A DNA stretch of 64,000 nt from Solea solea (Eukaryota; Chordata; Actinopteri; Pleuronectiformes; Soleidae): positions 7,561,594 through 7,625,593 of the forward strand of contig NC_081136.1 in assembly GCF_958295425.1 (NCBI RefSeq), read 5' to 3'. The position numbers and the translations under genes are program-made. Positions 1-11,160 of the stretch are shown piece after piece (within the stretch, counting starts at the first letter, position 1; every line of letters begins with the position of its first letter). Under the pieces are notes generated by a model, which did no database searches, had not been told where the DNA came from, and was given only the letters and a program-made list of their open reading frames with translations.

Positions 1-43
1 CTGTCTGCTCCAGGCTCTGGGAGAGAGACAGCCTCGTCTGGTA

Positions 44-44
<1 letters not shown>

Positions 45-75
<31 letters not shown>

Positions 76-80
76 GAGAG
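45..80. repeat. (AC)n microsatellite
   Basis: About 15 AC units with one G interruption, ending in AGAGAG. Confidence 0.95.
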
Positions 81-835
81 ATAATATACACATCGTGATA
101 GTCTGAGCCAGGCAAGATAAGAGTCTGGCTCCTGAGCATGTGTTTGTGTTAGTGTGAACAGATCCAGAGTTTTGAAAGGCGCATGCATGATTGATCGACA
201 TCTGCCTCTCGACTTCTGCCAAACTCTTTGCTGACGTCGCTAAAAACATTGAAATAAAATTGGTGAATTTATACATACAAATGGACGTTAGTTCATGTAT
301 GTGTGTAAAACACACATATACATATGTGACTGGGCTTTTTCATGCCCAGTATTAAAGCTGCAGTGCGTAATTTTGAAATATAAAGTGCCGTGTGACTCAC
401 TTTGTGTTTTTTCAGTGTTTTAAATCTCAGAAAATATATATTTTTTTATCCGTTTCATGGCACAATTGACGGAAACCAGAAACCAGATGGCACTAAAAGT
501 GGTTTGATTATTATTTTTTTTTCATATTATTACCACATAATAAAATGTGATAATAACCACACAGATGGGCTATACGATGTCAGTAACTGTGTGTAAAACA
601 TAGAAAGAAAACTAAAGGACACAGAAACATAACCATAAAATGACGTATTAAAAAAGTCTGTATCTGTGTGTTTTGATGCAACTTAACACCGGAAAAGTAC
701 GAAGAAAACGGAAAAAAGCGGTTAAGAGATTATTAGCGCCAATGGCTAGCTATGTGAACGTTTGTGTCTGCTAGCTTACTCAGTGGTGGAGCTCCCTCTG
801 CTATGTCATTTGCCACATAAATGCTAAAAATTTTT
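81..835. other. unassigned intronic stretch
   Basis: Mostly AT-rich sequence without a gene. A small hairpin (CTGGGC...GCCCAG) lies at about 331-350, followed at 352-385 by AAAGCTGCAGTGCGTAA, the end of a dispersed fish-type repeat. Relatives occur at about 41716 (minus), 59876 (plus) and 60990 (minus). Confidence 0.5.
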
Positions 836-1108
836 AAGATTAATCTGTCGATTATTTTCTTAATTAATCGTTTGGTCCATAAACTGTCAGAAAACTTTTA
901 AAAATGTCGATCAGTGTTCGTCAAACGACGAGGTTCTCAAATGCAATTCTTTGTAATATGGAGCAAAGGAACCAGAAATGATTCACATTTAAGAAACTGA
1001 AACAATCAGAAATCGTTTTAATCATGAAAAAAAGCTTCAAACCGATTAATCGATTATCAAAATAGTTGACGATTAATTAGTAATCGAGTAATTGTTTCAG
1101 CTCCAAAT
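836..1108 (+). repeat. dispersed repeat, GATTAATCGATTA family, copy 1
   Basis: Starts GATTAATCTGTCGATTATTT and ends near GTAATTGTTTCAGCTCC. The internal block (CCAGAAATGATTCACATTT, then AAGAAACTGAAACAATCAG) recurs at 6890-7085 and 20262-20495, and a terminal fragment recurs at 24598-24637. The AATCGATTA-rich ends and TTGCAGC terminus resemble hAT-type MITEs common in fish; the class is an inference. Confidence 0.7.
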
Positions 1109-2099
1109 CAGTAATGGCTCCCTCTTTCTTTGACTGGATGCTACAAAGTGGTTCAATTTGAAAGTGATGAACAGTAAAAAAACCAACAAAACAGATATTC
1201 AACTCTGGAATGCATAAAATGTTGTTTTAACAGGACCTTGTAATGTTTCATTCAGTAAAAGTGAGTGTTCCTCTTGAGGTCACGAACAGATTCTCCCACT
1301 AAGTGGCGAAGGCAAGAACAAAAAGGAGACGGGAGTCTTATACACTGGATTCCATAATAGAACCATAATGCACTTTGTCATTCGCCGCGGCCTCCCGAAC
1401 CGACGAGAGCCTTTTAGCCGGAGCCACAAATTAACATAGCCGAGCGCAAATACGGAGTCGCACTCTGTGTCCGTGCGACGGGGGAAAATTGGCAATTTCC
1501 AAGGCCAAGATTGTGCAGACAGAGTGATGCATGTGTGCTGCGGAAGTGTTTATTTAAATGCAGATGAGGATGGATAGCGAGGAATAATCACAGAAATCAT
1601 TTTCAGAGCGTGTACAGTTGTGCTGCAATAATACATCATATTGTCTGGGATAGCACGACGAAACCGCAGTCGACTGTTTCCACTTTAAAATACATTGAAA
1701 TGACATATTTCTAAAAAAAAAACATTAAAAAATAAACGTGGCATCTGCTTGGTGCTCTGCAGTAAAGCAGGTTTACAGTCAGTAATCTGTCAGCAATCAC
1801 CTGTTCGACGGGAAACAGAAACTCGCTTGGCAAATGAGTGACGGCTCGTGTTTTGTGCCGTCAGAGCAAAGTTTCCCTTTAGAATCTCTTCGAGTTTCAC
1901 TTTGGAGCCAATTAAATGCAGATGGGATTAAAAGTTGCCTTTGATCCGTTTACCCGGTGTGTGCCTGACAGAGAACCTCTCAAACACAAGGTAGTTTCAC
2001 TGCGAGAGGAAATTAAAGCTGAAAATGGAATCCATAAAATAGTTTTCGGAGAAATATTCATCGTAAATGCTTCCGAGATTTGGATCTCTGGATTATTAC
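1109..2099. other. unassigned intronic stretch
   Basis: No gene or clear repeat. The GC-richer part at 1380-1480 contains CCGCGGCC and several CpGs. Short chance ORFs only. Confidence 0.4.
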
Positions 2100-2372
2100 A
2101 GCAGATAAGAATGTCACATCTTGATCGCCCCCTTGTGGCTGACTGGCTGTATGGCTCTGCAGAAAGACGACGAATCTGCGTCTTTGTCAAGAGAGAGGAG
2201 AGAGTTGGAGAAACGCCTGGGTAAAGTTTCCATTATTTGGCCTGTTTTTGGACTTCGAGACAAACGTTATTTTAAATATGTTATATACTGTTCACATTTC
2301 AAATTAAACACGCACAATCTGGCGTTCATGTACAACTACAGCACTTGGTGGTGATAAAAGCAAAGTGTCAGA
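2100..2372 (+). repeat. dispersed repeat, GAGAGAGTTGGA family, copy 1
   Basis: Contains GCGTCTTTGTCAAGAG, GAGAGAGTTGGAGAAACGCC and TTTCAAATTAAACACGCACA. These correspond block by block to 5490-5680 and, more loosely, to 10885-11030. Diverged copy of a non-coding mobile repeat. Confidence 0.7.
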
Positions 2373-3073
2373 ACTTACAGGACGTCCTCTGACTCCGACT
2401 CTGGCATTTCATTAACCTTGTTTATATTTTTGCCTCCAGTCTTTCTAACGGTTTCCTCTCCAATTTCCTCCTGTCCTTCATGAGGTTGGATAGTGTCAGT
2501 ACACAGACGCTCTAATCCAGGGGGCGCTGTCAGCTTGTTTTGCATCTACCCTTCAGGCGTCACAGTGAGAACACTCTGGCAAATTTATAATTTATATTCA
2601 ATGCCGTTTGCAGTCAAAAGGAGGCCCTGAAGAAAATGATCAATTTTCCAGTTTTAGATCCTGGCTTCCATCACATCTCTCTCTCTCTTTCCTCCACTCC
2701 ATCTCTACCTCCCACTCTCTTTCTTTTTCAGCCTGAACCACACCCCCGACTCCTGTTGCACGAAACTGGGAAAAGATGACGTGAGACAGGAAGACGGTAA
2801 GAGAGGGAGCAGAGAATAGAAACCGTAAATGACAGCTTGTGAGTCTATACCGAGAGAGAATAACAGAATCACGATGGTGACTCTCAGCTTGTTGTTTCCC
2901 CTTTTGTTGCAGAAAAGCTCATTTGCGCTCTCAGCTGCTTTTGTGGACAATACAGACGGACTGTAAAGACACACTGAGTGGATTCAGAGTGACAAGAGAA
3001 GAAGTCATATTTCCAGCAAGGAGACGTGAAGGAGAACACTTCAGCTGCTCCAAAACTCAGAGAAGGCTACGTT
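2373..3073. other. unassigned intronic stretch
   Basis: TC-rich at 2675-2730 (CTCTCTCTCTTTCC). Nothing else recognised. Confidence 0.4.
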
Positions 3074-3552
3074 ACGGTGGCCTGGAAGTTCCCAAAACAA
3101 GTTAACAAAAGCCACAGAAAATGAATGCAGCATTTGGTACAAGTGAGTTTCTGACCGTAAGACAAATTCATTTATTTTACAGAATTAACTAATACAGTGA
3201 AGGTTGTGGCACATGTTTGATATAAGAAGTAGTAAAAAGTTAGTGGCTCTTATTTTGAAAGCCAGGTTAAAAGGAAGTGGGGCTAGACTAATTGCTTGAC
3301 TATTGTGTATGAAGAAAAAATAGCTGGTAATTGGTTAGTGTCTGTTTTGTTTATAGCGGAACAGTAGCGGTGCAATTTTTGGGGGGAATTTTAAGTGTTT
3401 TCATTTTCAAAATGTACATTTTCTTTTGTTCAGAATCGTGACTTTTGTTCCAGAATTTTTTGTACATTTATTTTCTAAAAATGTTAATTATTTAAACTTT
3501 TGTTCATTTGTTTCACGTTTTGGAATAATGGTTGGCACTTCCAGGCCACCGT
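3074..3552. mobile_element. MITE-like element with 16-bp inverted ends
   Basis: ACGGTGGCCTGGAAGT at 3074-3089 is repeated exactly in reverse complement at 3537-3552, and similarity continues outward (GTTACGG / GGTACGG) and inward (CCAAAAC near both arms). The roughly 450-bp interior has no coding capacity. The terminal sequence resembles a repeat common in fish genomes; the superfamily is not determined. Confidence 0.6.
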
Positions 3553-3774
3553 ACCGTCCTAAGTGGATATCAACAACCAACCAAAACAAAACAACAACGT
3601 ACAAACGCAGAGTCCGCTCTCGATTAAATCCGCAGGGTCCGACTTGTGGTTTCTCATCAACTGTTACCAAGGACGTGGAGGAATTTGGAAGAAAAAGGAA
3701 GCGAGTGAGAAGCAGAAAAGTCGTACTTTAGTCACGTTTGAAACTCCAGCGTTTTCTCTGGCCATGTGTTTCTG

Positions 3775-4010
3775 CTTTTTGGAACTGCACTGAATCAAAA
3801 CCCCCACCGAAAAAAAGTTAAGCAGCTGCAGTGATTGTCTCAACACTTGGCACCGCAAACTCCCAAGCTCCTTAGCAACCTGAAGGCACCTGGAGCAGCG
3901 CGGCAGAGGATGACGACGACGACGGGGCTAAATTTAGGCGAGGGGAATGTTGGAACGAGATGAACAAGGCAAAGAAAGCATGAGGAAAACGAGACGTGGA
4001 AGGATATATG
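3775..4010 (+). repeat. diverged duplicate segment, copy 1
   Basis: Shares ordered blocks with 4500-4800: CTGAATCAAA, GCAAACT(C/T)CC(A/G)AGCTC, GGCACC(T/C)GGAGC, GACGACGACG, CTAAATTTAGGC and AATGTTGGAAC. Direct orientation, offset about 720-740 bases, with length differences. Confidence 0.6.
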
Positions 4011-4499
4011 TGTGCGTGCAGATGTGAAACCACTGCAGCTCACAGCTGCATTCACTCCAGCATCTTCATCCTCCTCCCGCTTCCATCCGCTGGACTCTCT
4101 GCCTTTTCTTCTTCTCCTGCCTGCCTTTTCATTTGTCTTGGGTCTTTTGTTCTCCGATTAAATATGCCGGCTTCACACAACTACATCTTATTTTTAATTT
4201 GATTTTAATTTTTTAAAATGATATCACTCCTCCTTTGATCACATCTGCTCTCCACAGTTCTGTGGCAGATATATTGACTTATTACAAATACCAATGCCAA
4301 TATTTACTTCAATAAATGGCATTTTTAGCAGTGACATAAAGTAGCCATAATTAAAATGAGACCATTTTTCTATATTTTTACTGTAGTGTAGTGTAAAGTG
4401 TGCTAGCATGGATTTTCATTATTATCCCTGATCCCTGAGGTGAACTACTTATACAGAAACAGATCAGTTTCACCGCGTTTTATAGTTGTGCATTTCTGC

Positions 4500-4800
4500 T
4501 TCGGAGCGGCGCTGAATCAAACCGGAAACTTTCTGCCGCCACAGGGGGAGGGATTGTGTTCCGACAAGCGAGCGAAACATTTTAGCTCCTGCAAACTTCC
4601 GAGCTCGCGAGGCACCCGGAGCGGGAAGTTTGTTTTTCTGTATCCAAGAACGACGACGGAGGGAGGGAAGGAGGAACTAAATTTAGGCCTTGATTCCTCC
4701 TCAACACCCTGAGGTCCCTGAACATCCTGGTGCCGGTTTCCAGGTAACAAAGACCCTGTGGAGAAATGTTGGAACACGGCAAACACAGAGAGACAGAGAG
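4500..4800 (+). repeat. diverged duplicate segment, copy 2
   Basis: Partner of 3775-4010 (same blocks in the same order). Includes a CpG-richer part at about 4550-4660. No coding frame is shared between the copies, which argues for duplicated non-coding or repeat DNA. Confidence 0.6.
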
Positions 4801-5065
4801 CGCTATAATGAATGGATGCATGACGGATGGAGAGATAGTTTAAGACGGGGTGGACGAGGACTAAAGTTACACATGGATGAATGCTGTCCTTGTGCCCTCG
4901 TGCTGATTTTTATTTACTTCCGCTCACAGCACTGCGTCTCGGAGTCAACACTGTCTCCTGGAAACTGTATTCACATCCTCATGATGAAAAACCAGACGTC
5001 GGGCGGCGCGCCTGCGTGACGTGGAGCTAAACTTGGCTCACTTTAATCAGAGGAGAACATTACAT

Positions 5066-5098
5066 GGGGGGGAGGGGGGGGGGGAGCGAGAGAGAGAG
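5066..5098. repeat. poly-G and GA tract
   Basis: G6-A-G11 run followed by GCGAGAGAGAGAG. Simple low-complexity sequence, length probably polymorphic. Confidence 0.9.
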
Positions 5099-5428
5099 TG
5101 ACAGTCGCGTTTATTTTTAGACGCCACGTTCAAAACAATCGGGGCCGGTTAACGTGCTACGTCAAAGCTGATGTGTCTTTGCTTTTGGCAGTTTCTGCTT
5201 CTTACACAAAGTACAAAATCTAATTCAAGACATCCTTATAGGGAAGACATGTGTTATGTTAAAATCATAAAAGGACCATTATGTGTTCTCAGAGAAGACA
5301 GACAGACAAAAGAGAGACATGTTCAACATAAAAACTGGCTTGGTCGATTACACTTCTTGTGTTTCAACTGTGAATTTGTAACCATGTCGAGTGGTGCTGC
5401 CTGTCTTGGCCAGGACTCAGTTTGTGAT

Positions 5429-5952
5429 TGCACGTCAAAGCCATCATGTGGTTATTACGGTAATTTCACTCGAGTTGTTGCAGGAAGCCGGAGAATTAGC
5501 GCCTTTGTCGACCAGCGAGGAGAGAGTTGGAAGAACGCCTGTATATGGTTTCCATTCTTTTGAGACACATTGAGACAAAAACCTAAACAAACCTAAACAA
5601 ATGTTATTTTAAATATAACATTTTTATAATGCTCAAATTTCAAATTGAACACACACAATCTGGTGTTTAATGGTACAGTGTTTTTCTACCTTTTTTTTTT
5701 TTTTTTAATAAAACACTTAATACACTATTTTGAAATGTAGTAAATTGTAAATAACTGCCAGATATTGAAAGTTATTCTGGAAAATTGGGCAAAAGCACTC
5801 ACTCACAGGACACTTTCTGGCCCTTTGTGGTTAAAATAAGCAAAAAAAAAATAAAAAAAAAATGGACAAACTATGCACAGGTGTTTTTCCAGGTTCCTGC
5901 AACACCCCGAGTGAAATTACCGTAATAACCACATGTTGGCTTTGACGTGCAA
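5429..5952. mobile_element. foldback MITE with inverted arms of about 58 bp
   Basis: The left arm begins TTGCACGTCAAAGCC and runs through TGTGGTTATTACGG to GTTGCAGGAA (about 5429-5486). The right arm (about 5892-5952) is its reverse complement with only a few mismatches. The interior includes poly-T and poly-A tracts and the block ATAACTGCCAGATATTGAAAG. The interior block is shared with 11083-11112, and the right end with 44887-44990. No transposase, so a non-autonomous element. Confidence 0.75.
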
Positions 5953-6889
5953 CTTCCCGATTCTTTTCCCGAGAGCACAAACCGTCGCGTAATTACGTGA
6001 ATGCAAAGTGCGTGTCGTCTGCATTAACGGTTGCTGTCCCATTTTATGACAGCTAATAAAAATCTGAAAAACTTGCTGATTTCAGAGTCTCATCCTCCTG
6101 TTTCTTTTCCACTTTTCCTATTTGACGCGACTTCAGCAGCACTGAAATATTAACTGAGCCTCATTAAACCCCACACTGCATTCACATCCCTGCAAAAAAA
6201 ACGAGATTCGTTGAGTGAGCCGGCAGATAGCGGTGTGACTCAGAGGCTCTGGCTCGCTGCCTATTGATCCAAATTGGTGGATCCAGGTCAGGTCAATCCA
6301 TTTAGGCCCTGGCAAGTGAAGGGGCTGAGAGCAGCAGCGCTGATCCCAGCGGGGCACCGTCGCGGCGAAGCACAGGAGCCCAGATGGATGGAGCATATGG
6401 GTCAATAGCTGCGATCAAAGCGAGGTCAGAGATGATCGCGGCTAATGCCACGCCATAATCTGAATGGACTGTGGCCATGTGATGTATCGCGCTCTGGAGG
6501 GACGCGGTGTGGAAAAGTAAAGCTTGGAGAAACGCGGCGAACACAGGTCGTGTCAATATAGAGACAGAGCTGAGGTGCAAGCCGAGGCGTTGACCCTCTT
6601 TTCCCTCCCCTCACATCGCTGTGTAAATATGTTCCCGGTGACCTTCAAATACCCATCATGCACGGCGCACACAACAGGGACGGCCCGCGGCCGGGGTGAG
6701 TGTCATTTGTCCAGACCCTCGAAGAGACTAATTCATGTTTTCACACCGGCAACGTGCCAAAAGACTGTGTGAGGTGGAAGTAGTGTCTCATCGTCACAAG
6801 CCATCAGCAATCCGTCCTGTCGCTTGATAATTACTATTATGGTTTGTTTAATTTTAATGGTTTGATGTGCTGCTTTTAATGTATATGTT
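5953..6889. other. unassigned intronic stretch
   Basis: The first 60 bases (AAACCGTCGCGTAATTACG...) still match sequence beyond the related element at 44955, so the repeat extends to about 6015. 6130-6700 is GC-richer unique-looking sequence with no recognised gene. Confidence 0.4.
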
Positions 6890-7085
6890 TATGGGTAATC
6901 CGTCCTTTATTTCCTCGAGTAATAAATTAGTTGTTTGGTCCATTAATGTCCAAAAAAATAGGTTTAAAAACAAATGTTTTGTTACTTCTATAACCAAACT
7001 GACTGAGTTTTAATCATGAAACCAGAGAATATTCACATTCAAGAAGCTGAAAAATCAGGAAGGTAGTTTTAATGAGATATAAAGT
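6890..7085 (+). repeat. dispersed repeat, GATTAATCGATTA family, copy 2
   Basis: Contains GTTTGGTCCATTAATGTC, TTTTAATCATGAA and ATTCACATTCAAGAAGCTGA, matching the copies at 836-1108 and 20262-20495. Confidence 0.6.
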
Positions 7086-7875
7086 ATAAAAAAAATTCTC
7101 CCAATGGTTGATTATTATCATATCACGCTGATTTGTGTCCTCTTGTGTGGTTTTCCATCCAATTGTACCATATATATATACTGTATTGTATACTATTGTT
7201 TTGTTTTCATGTCCTAAATAAATAACACGATATTCCATCGTGGTACTGTAATAACGATATTCACGATATTTCATTTTTACAGAAATTGAAAGTAGGCATA
7301 TGGAATGATGTAGAGTTGAGGCTAAAGAAACCAAGCATCCAGAATCCAAAATGAAGTGAATAATAACATAACATGGACAACTGTCATTGAAACCCCAAAC
7401 CTGAGAAAACAAATGGTTTAGAAATCTTTAAAATGTTATTGTTGTTTATTTGCCAAATAACAAACTAAATGAATCCTTTTTTCTACCCAAATTTGAGTCG
7501 TCTCACTTGGGCTTCCTTCTCTGAGAAGTCAGAAATGAATCAATCGTAACATTCAACCGCTCTATTCAGGAAGGCAAGTGAATAATAACTATAATTAATC
7601 CAGAAATAATCATGTGCTTCATGATTTTCCTTATATTATTATTATATTTTAGCACTGAAAATATCATTTCAGTTAGAGATCTTCAACATACTGGTGTATT
7701 AACCGGTAAATAAACATAAGAAATGGTTTGCTGCCAATTTAGGGCAGCTGTGGCTTTGATTGGTGGTCTAATAAATGTGCTAATGATTTCATGTATTCAT
7801 TGACTTGACAAATACAACCAACTGTACTGTAATTAAAACAAATACATTACTTACATTTAGTATTCTGTCTTTATA
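7086..7875. other. unassigned AT-rich stretch
   Basis: Contains GATATTC/ACGATATTTC strings at 7230-7270 like those in fish hAT-type repeats, otherwise AT-rich unique-looking sequence without genes. Confidence 0.4.
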
Positions 7876-8276
7876 CTAATCAAACTCAAAATGACCTGGG
7901 GGCCAGTGAAATTCTAGTCTGGTCAGGAGGGGCCGGGTCCAGTGAAAAAAGTCCAGTTCAGTGATTAGAAATGAAAACGACATCTAGATAATCCATCATC
8001 ATGTTGCAATTTCAAATATTTAGGATGAGGTTGCACACCATTTCAAAGTAAATGCTTTTGTTTTGACATATAGTTCACAACAACTACAAAAAAACACGTC
8101 TATGACGCAAAATGAATCTGTAGATAACAAAAACAGAATCGAAACGTTGACTGAAAATATACATGTAGACATAATTAAACGTTGAATTGAATCATTTCAA
8201 AATGAGTGTAGGGCCGTAAGACGTCGACTGGTGGGTCACACGTGGCCCGTGGGCCGCACGTTTGTGACCCCTGCTT
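7876..8276 (-). mobile_element. hAT-like MITE, CAGGGGTCACAAAC ends
   Basis: The right end GTTTGTGACCCCTG, preceded by GGCCCGTGGGCCGCACG, and the left part CAAACTCAAAATGACCTG with GGGGGCCAG form degenerate inverted ends. This is typical of hAT non-autonomous elements in fish (established pattern, not searched). A shorter relative with GTTTGAGACCCCTG lies at 49780-49969. Confidence 0.65.
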
Positions 8277-9371
8277 TATACGATTTCATCGTATCACTTA
8301 GCTCTGCCAGTTCCCGGCTTCAGCATCTGTGAAAATAGCTGTTTTGGTTTAAGAGCACACAGACTTTTCCCTTTTCTTTGCTCGGTGTCACCGCTCTTCA
8401 TCATCCTAACTGCCTGCTCAGTGTGAATCAGCCCTGAGCAGCTAAAGAGCCACATATTTCCTTCAGATTTACGCTCCCGGTGATTGGAGCCCGACTCACA
8501 CCGACGCCAACACTGTGCGGGAATGCTAATATTGAAATATCCTAACCGTTGTTGTGGGTTACAACAACACATTTGTGTGGGAAAAGAGTGCCGAGCATCT
8601 TACTGCTGCTGCTCAGCTGCAAAAAAAAAAAAAGCACTACAGGGACTCTACAGTCTAAATACCACTTATATGTTGAGAAACCCTTTCCTTAACTCGTCCC
8701 AAGCATCCAAGTAATAAAGCATTGATCTCAGGGAATGAACATAGACGGAATAATGTGTTCTAACAGCATTCAAAGACAGTTGTGCTGATCAAAATGCCAT
8801 TCCACTCGGACTGAAATACGTCACGGCGCGGCCTGCGCGGTGCCTTCTCACCGCAACACCCTTCATTACCCATAATCCCTACATCCTGTTACAACCAGAA
8901 ATAGTCTGTCATATATACTCCAGAGATAATATGGTAATGAAATGCCATCCCCACTTCACTTAAAACCCCATGATGGTGGTGGTTTTTTCCCTTTTTTCTC
9001 ATCCCCCTGTGGCTATAATGCCTCTTCATATAGTTACTTTGTACGTCCTGAACGAGAGATGAAACCATCGCCTGTTCTTCTTTGTGTGTTCTTCTGTTCG
9101 TAGACGGCTGATACAAGGAAGACGCGATGAGCACAGAAGGGGAAACAAGCGGGCGCAGCTTCTGTTGTGTCAGAACATGTAGGAAATCTAATTCTGCCAT
9201 GCGACGTCGTGCCTGCTGCTTCACATGGTTTGTGCAAAACAAAACAATCGAGAAAAGAAAATCGAACTCCTCTGTGATTTAGAAAAGAAGAGTTCACTCT
9301 ACAGTGACCTGGTATCTATGGAAGAGTATAGAGTATTTTCAAAAGAATTGAAAGAAAGATACAAAACAGCA
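8277..9371. other. unassigned intronic stretch
   Basis: Contains a 13-A run at about 8620 and unique-looking sequence. No gene recognised. Confidence 0.4.
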
Positions 9372-9750
9372 TGAACTCTGAGGAAAAGTCAGAATTTGAA
9401 AAACATTCTGAGATTAAAGAAAAAAAAATCTGAATTCTGAGATTTAAGAAAAAGTCAGAATTCTGAGATTAAAGTCAGAATTCTGATATCAAAGAAAAAG
9501 TCAGGATTCTGAGATTAAAGTCAGAATTCTGAGATCAAAGAAAAAGTCGGGATTCTGAGTTTAAAGAAATAAATCTGAATTCTGAGATTAAAGGAAAAGT
9601 CAGAATTGTAAAATTAAAACCTGGATTCTGAGATCTAAGAAAAAAATCTGAATACCGAGATTAAAATCTGAATACCGAGATTAAAATCTGAATTCTAAAA
9701 TTAAAGAAAAGTCTGAATTGTGAGATTAAAGGAACAGTCATTCTTTAATC
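9372..9750. repeat. minisatellite, unit about 24-26 bp
   Basis: Degenerate tandem units of the form AAGTCAGAATTCTGAGATTA followed by AAGAAA, about 15 copies, some truncated to the shorter form ATCTGAATACCGAGATTAAA. EcoRI-type GAATTC recurs in most units. No coding potential. Confidence 0.9.
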
Positions 9751-10856
9751 TCAGAATTCCTGCTGTTTTATTTTTTCTTCTTTTCTCTTTTGTTACATGT
9801 GTCTCTCATACTCTATTCTATCTATTCTCTGCTCTCACACATGGATCGCGTCTCCCTCTCGCTGTGTTGATTGAAAACGAGCCAGAGAAAGTGCACAAAC
9901 CCTCGCAGTCGTGGGTTTATGTTTGAGCGCGACACAAAACTCAGCTTTTTCTTTTCTCTCCGTGGCACATGGTGACCCAAATTCTGCCGAGTCATGACTC
10001 TCCGACTGAGCACCGCGGCCTACCAGCTCTCTCCCCGACGCTTCGCTGAAACCCCCGTAAACCCAGAAGTGGAACGCCGTTGCCAGCCCGAGCGTGTGGG
10101 AGGACTTGAGCTCTGAAGTGGAACCATGACTCCTGCCCTCCAGCGTGTAATGGCACCAGCTTCTGTCCTCGGTTCGCGCTTGCACCGCGCCATCCAGGCT
10201 CCTTATCAGCCTTTGCACAGGTCTCATATCAGTGCATGAGCAGAGGATAAAAGGAGAGGCTGCGGCGTCTCTCTGCAATACAGATGACATGGCTGCAGGG
10301 ATGGAAAGACGGGAGCAGAGGAATGGCTGCGTTTCATGCGGGCGCACTGTGGTTTCAGCCCTGGAACGCATTCCTCCCTGTGACGAGCCGCAAGGAAAGG
10401 TCGCTTTGCATGGCTTTTATTTTTGTTTTAAGAAGAACATTTGCCCCTCAGCATAACTCTGTCGCTCATGCAGAAATCCGTTATGGCAAGCTTAGCTTTT
10501 GGATCTGAGTGTGGTCACGGCCAGTTTTTCAAAGAGAGGACGAAGAAACATGGAGAGAAAAGTTGTATTTGGTGAAGGGGGCGGGACAACCCCATAAATA
10601 ATGACGATTGGCTACGATAGCGCCACATTTCCTGGGACGCCAATCAGAGGCAGAGTTGGGCGGACGTTCACACACGTGCAGCGTTTCAAACACAATAATG
10701 AAATAATTATTAAATTTGACAGGTCTCACACTGTATCACAGCAACATAGTGTAGATGAACAATGCACAATGTTTTCTGTTTATAATTTGTGTCCCTTTTA
10801 TTTATTAAACATGATGCATTTTTCAATTTTTTTTCCCGTATAATTGAAATTAATTG
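9751..10856. other. unassigned GC-richer stretch
   Basis: 9960-10400 is GC-richer, with a 178-codon minus-strand open frame (10371-9835) that has no recognisable domain, no splice-site framing and odd composition. I treat that frame as chance. This is possibly conserved or regulatory DNA, but nothing in the sequence proves it. Confidence 0.4.
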
Positions 10857-11160
10857 AATTCACTCACGCTATTGCAGGAAGCCGGCGAATCAGCGCCTTT
10901 GTCACCAGAGACCAGAGAAAGTTGGAAAAAACGCCTGTACATAGTTTCCTTTTTTTTTTAGATGAAAACTCAAACAAATGTTATTTTAAATGTATTTTAC
11001 ACTGTTCAAAATGTCAAATTTAACATGTTTTTTTTCCCTTTTAAATTGATAATACAATAATACATGCAGTAAATTGTAAATAACTGCCAGATATTGAGCG
11101 TTATTAGACTTTTTATGGTCCATTTATGGTAAAATAAGCAAAGAAAAAAAGAAAAAAGTC
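10857..11160 (+). repeat. dispersed repeat, GAGAGAGTTGGA family, copy 3
   Basis: Contains TTGCAGGAAGCCGGCGAAT, CAGCGCCTTTGTC, AACGCCTGTACATAGTTTCC and, downstream, TAACTGCCAGATATTGAG. These are the same blocks in the same order as 5478-5790. Confidence 0.75.

Noticed and set aside
9835..10371. 178-codon minus-strand open frame
   Set aside because: No recognisable domain, lies in GC-richer DNA that lengthens frames by chance, and overlaps unrelated frames on the other strand.
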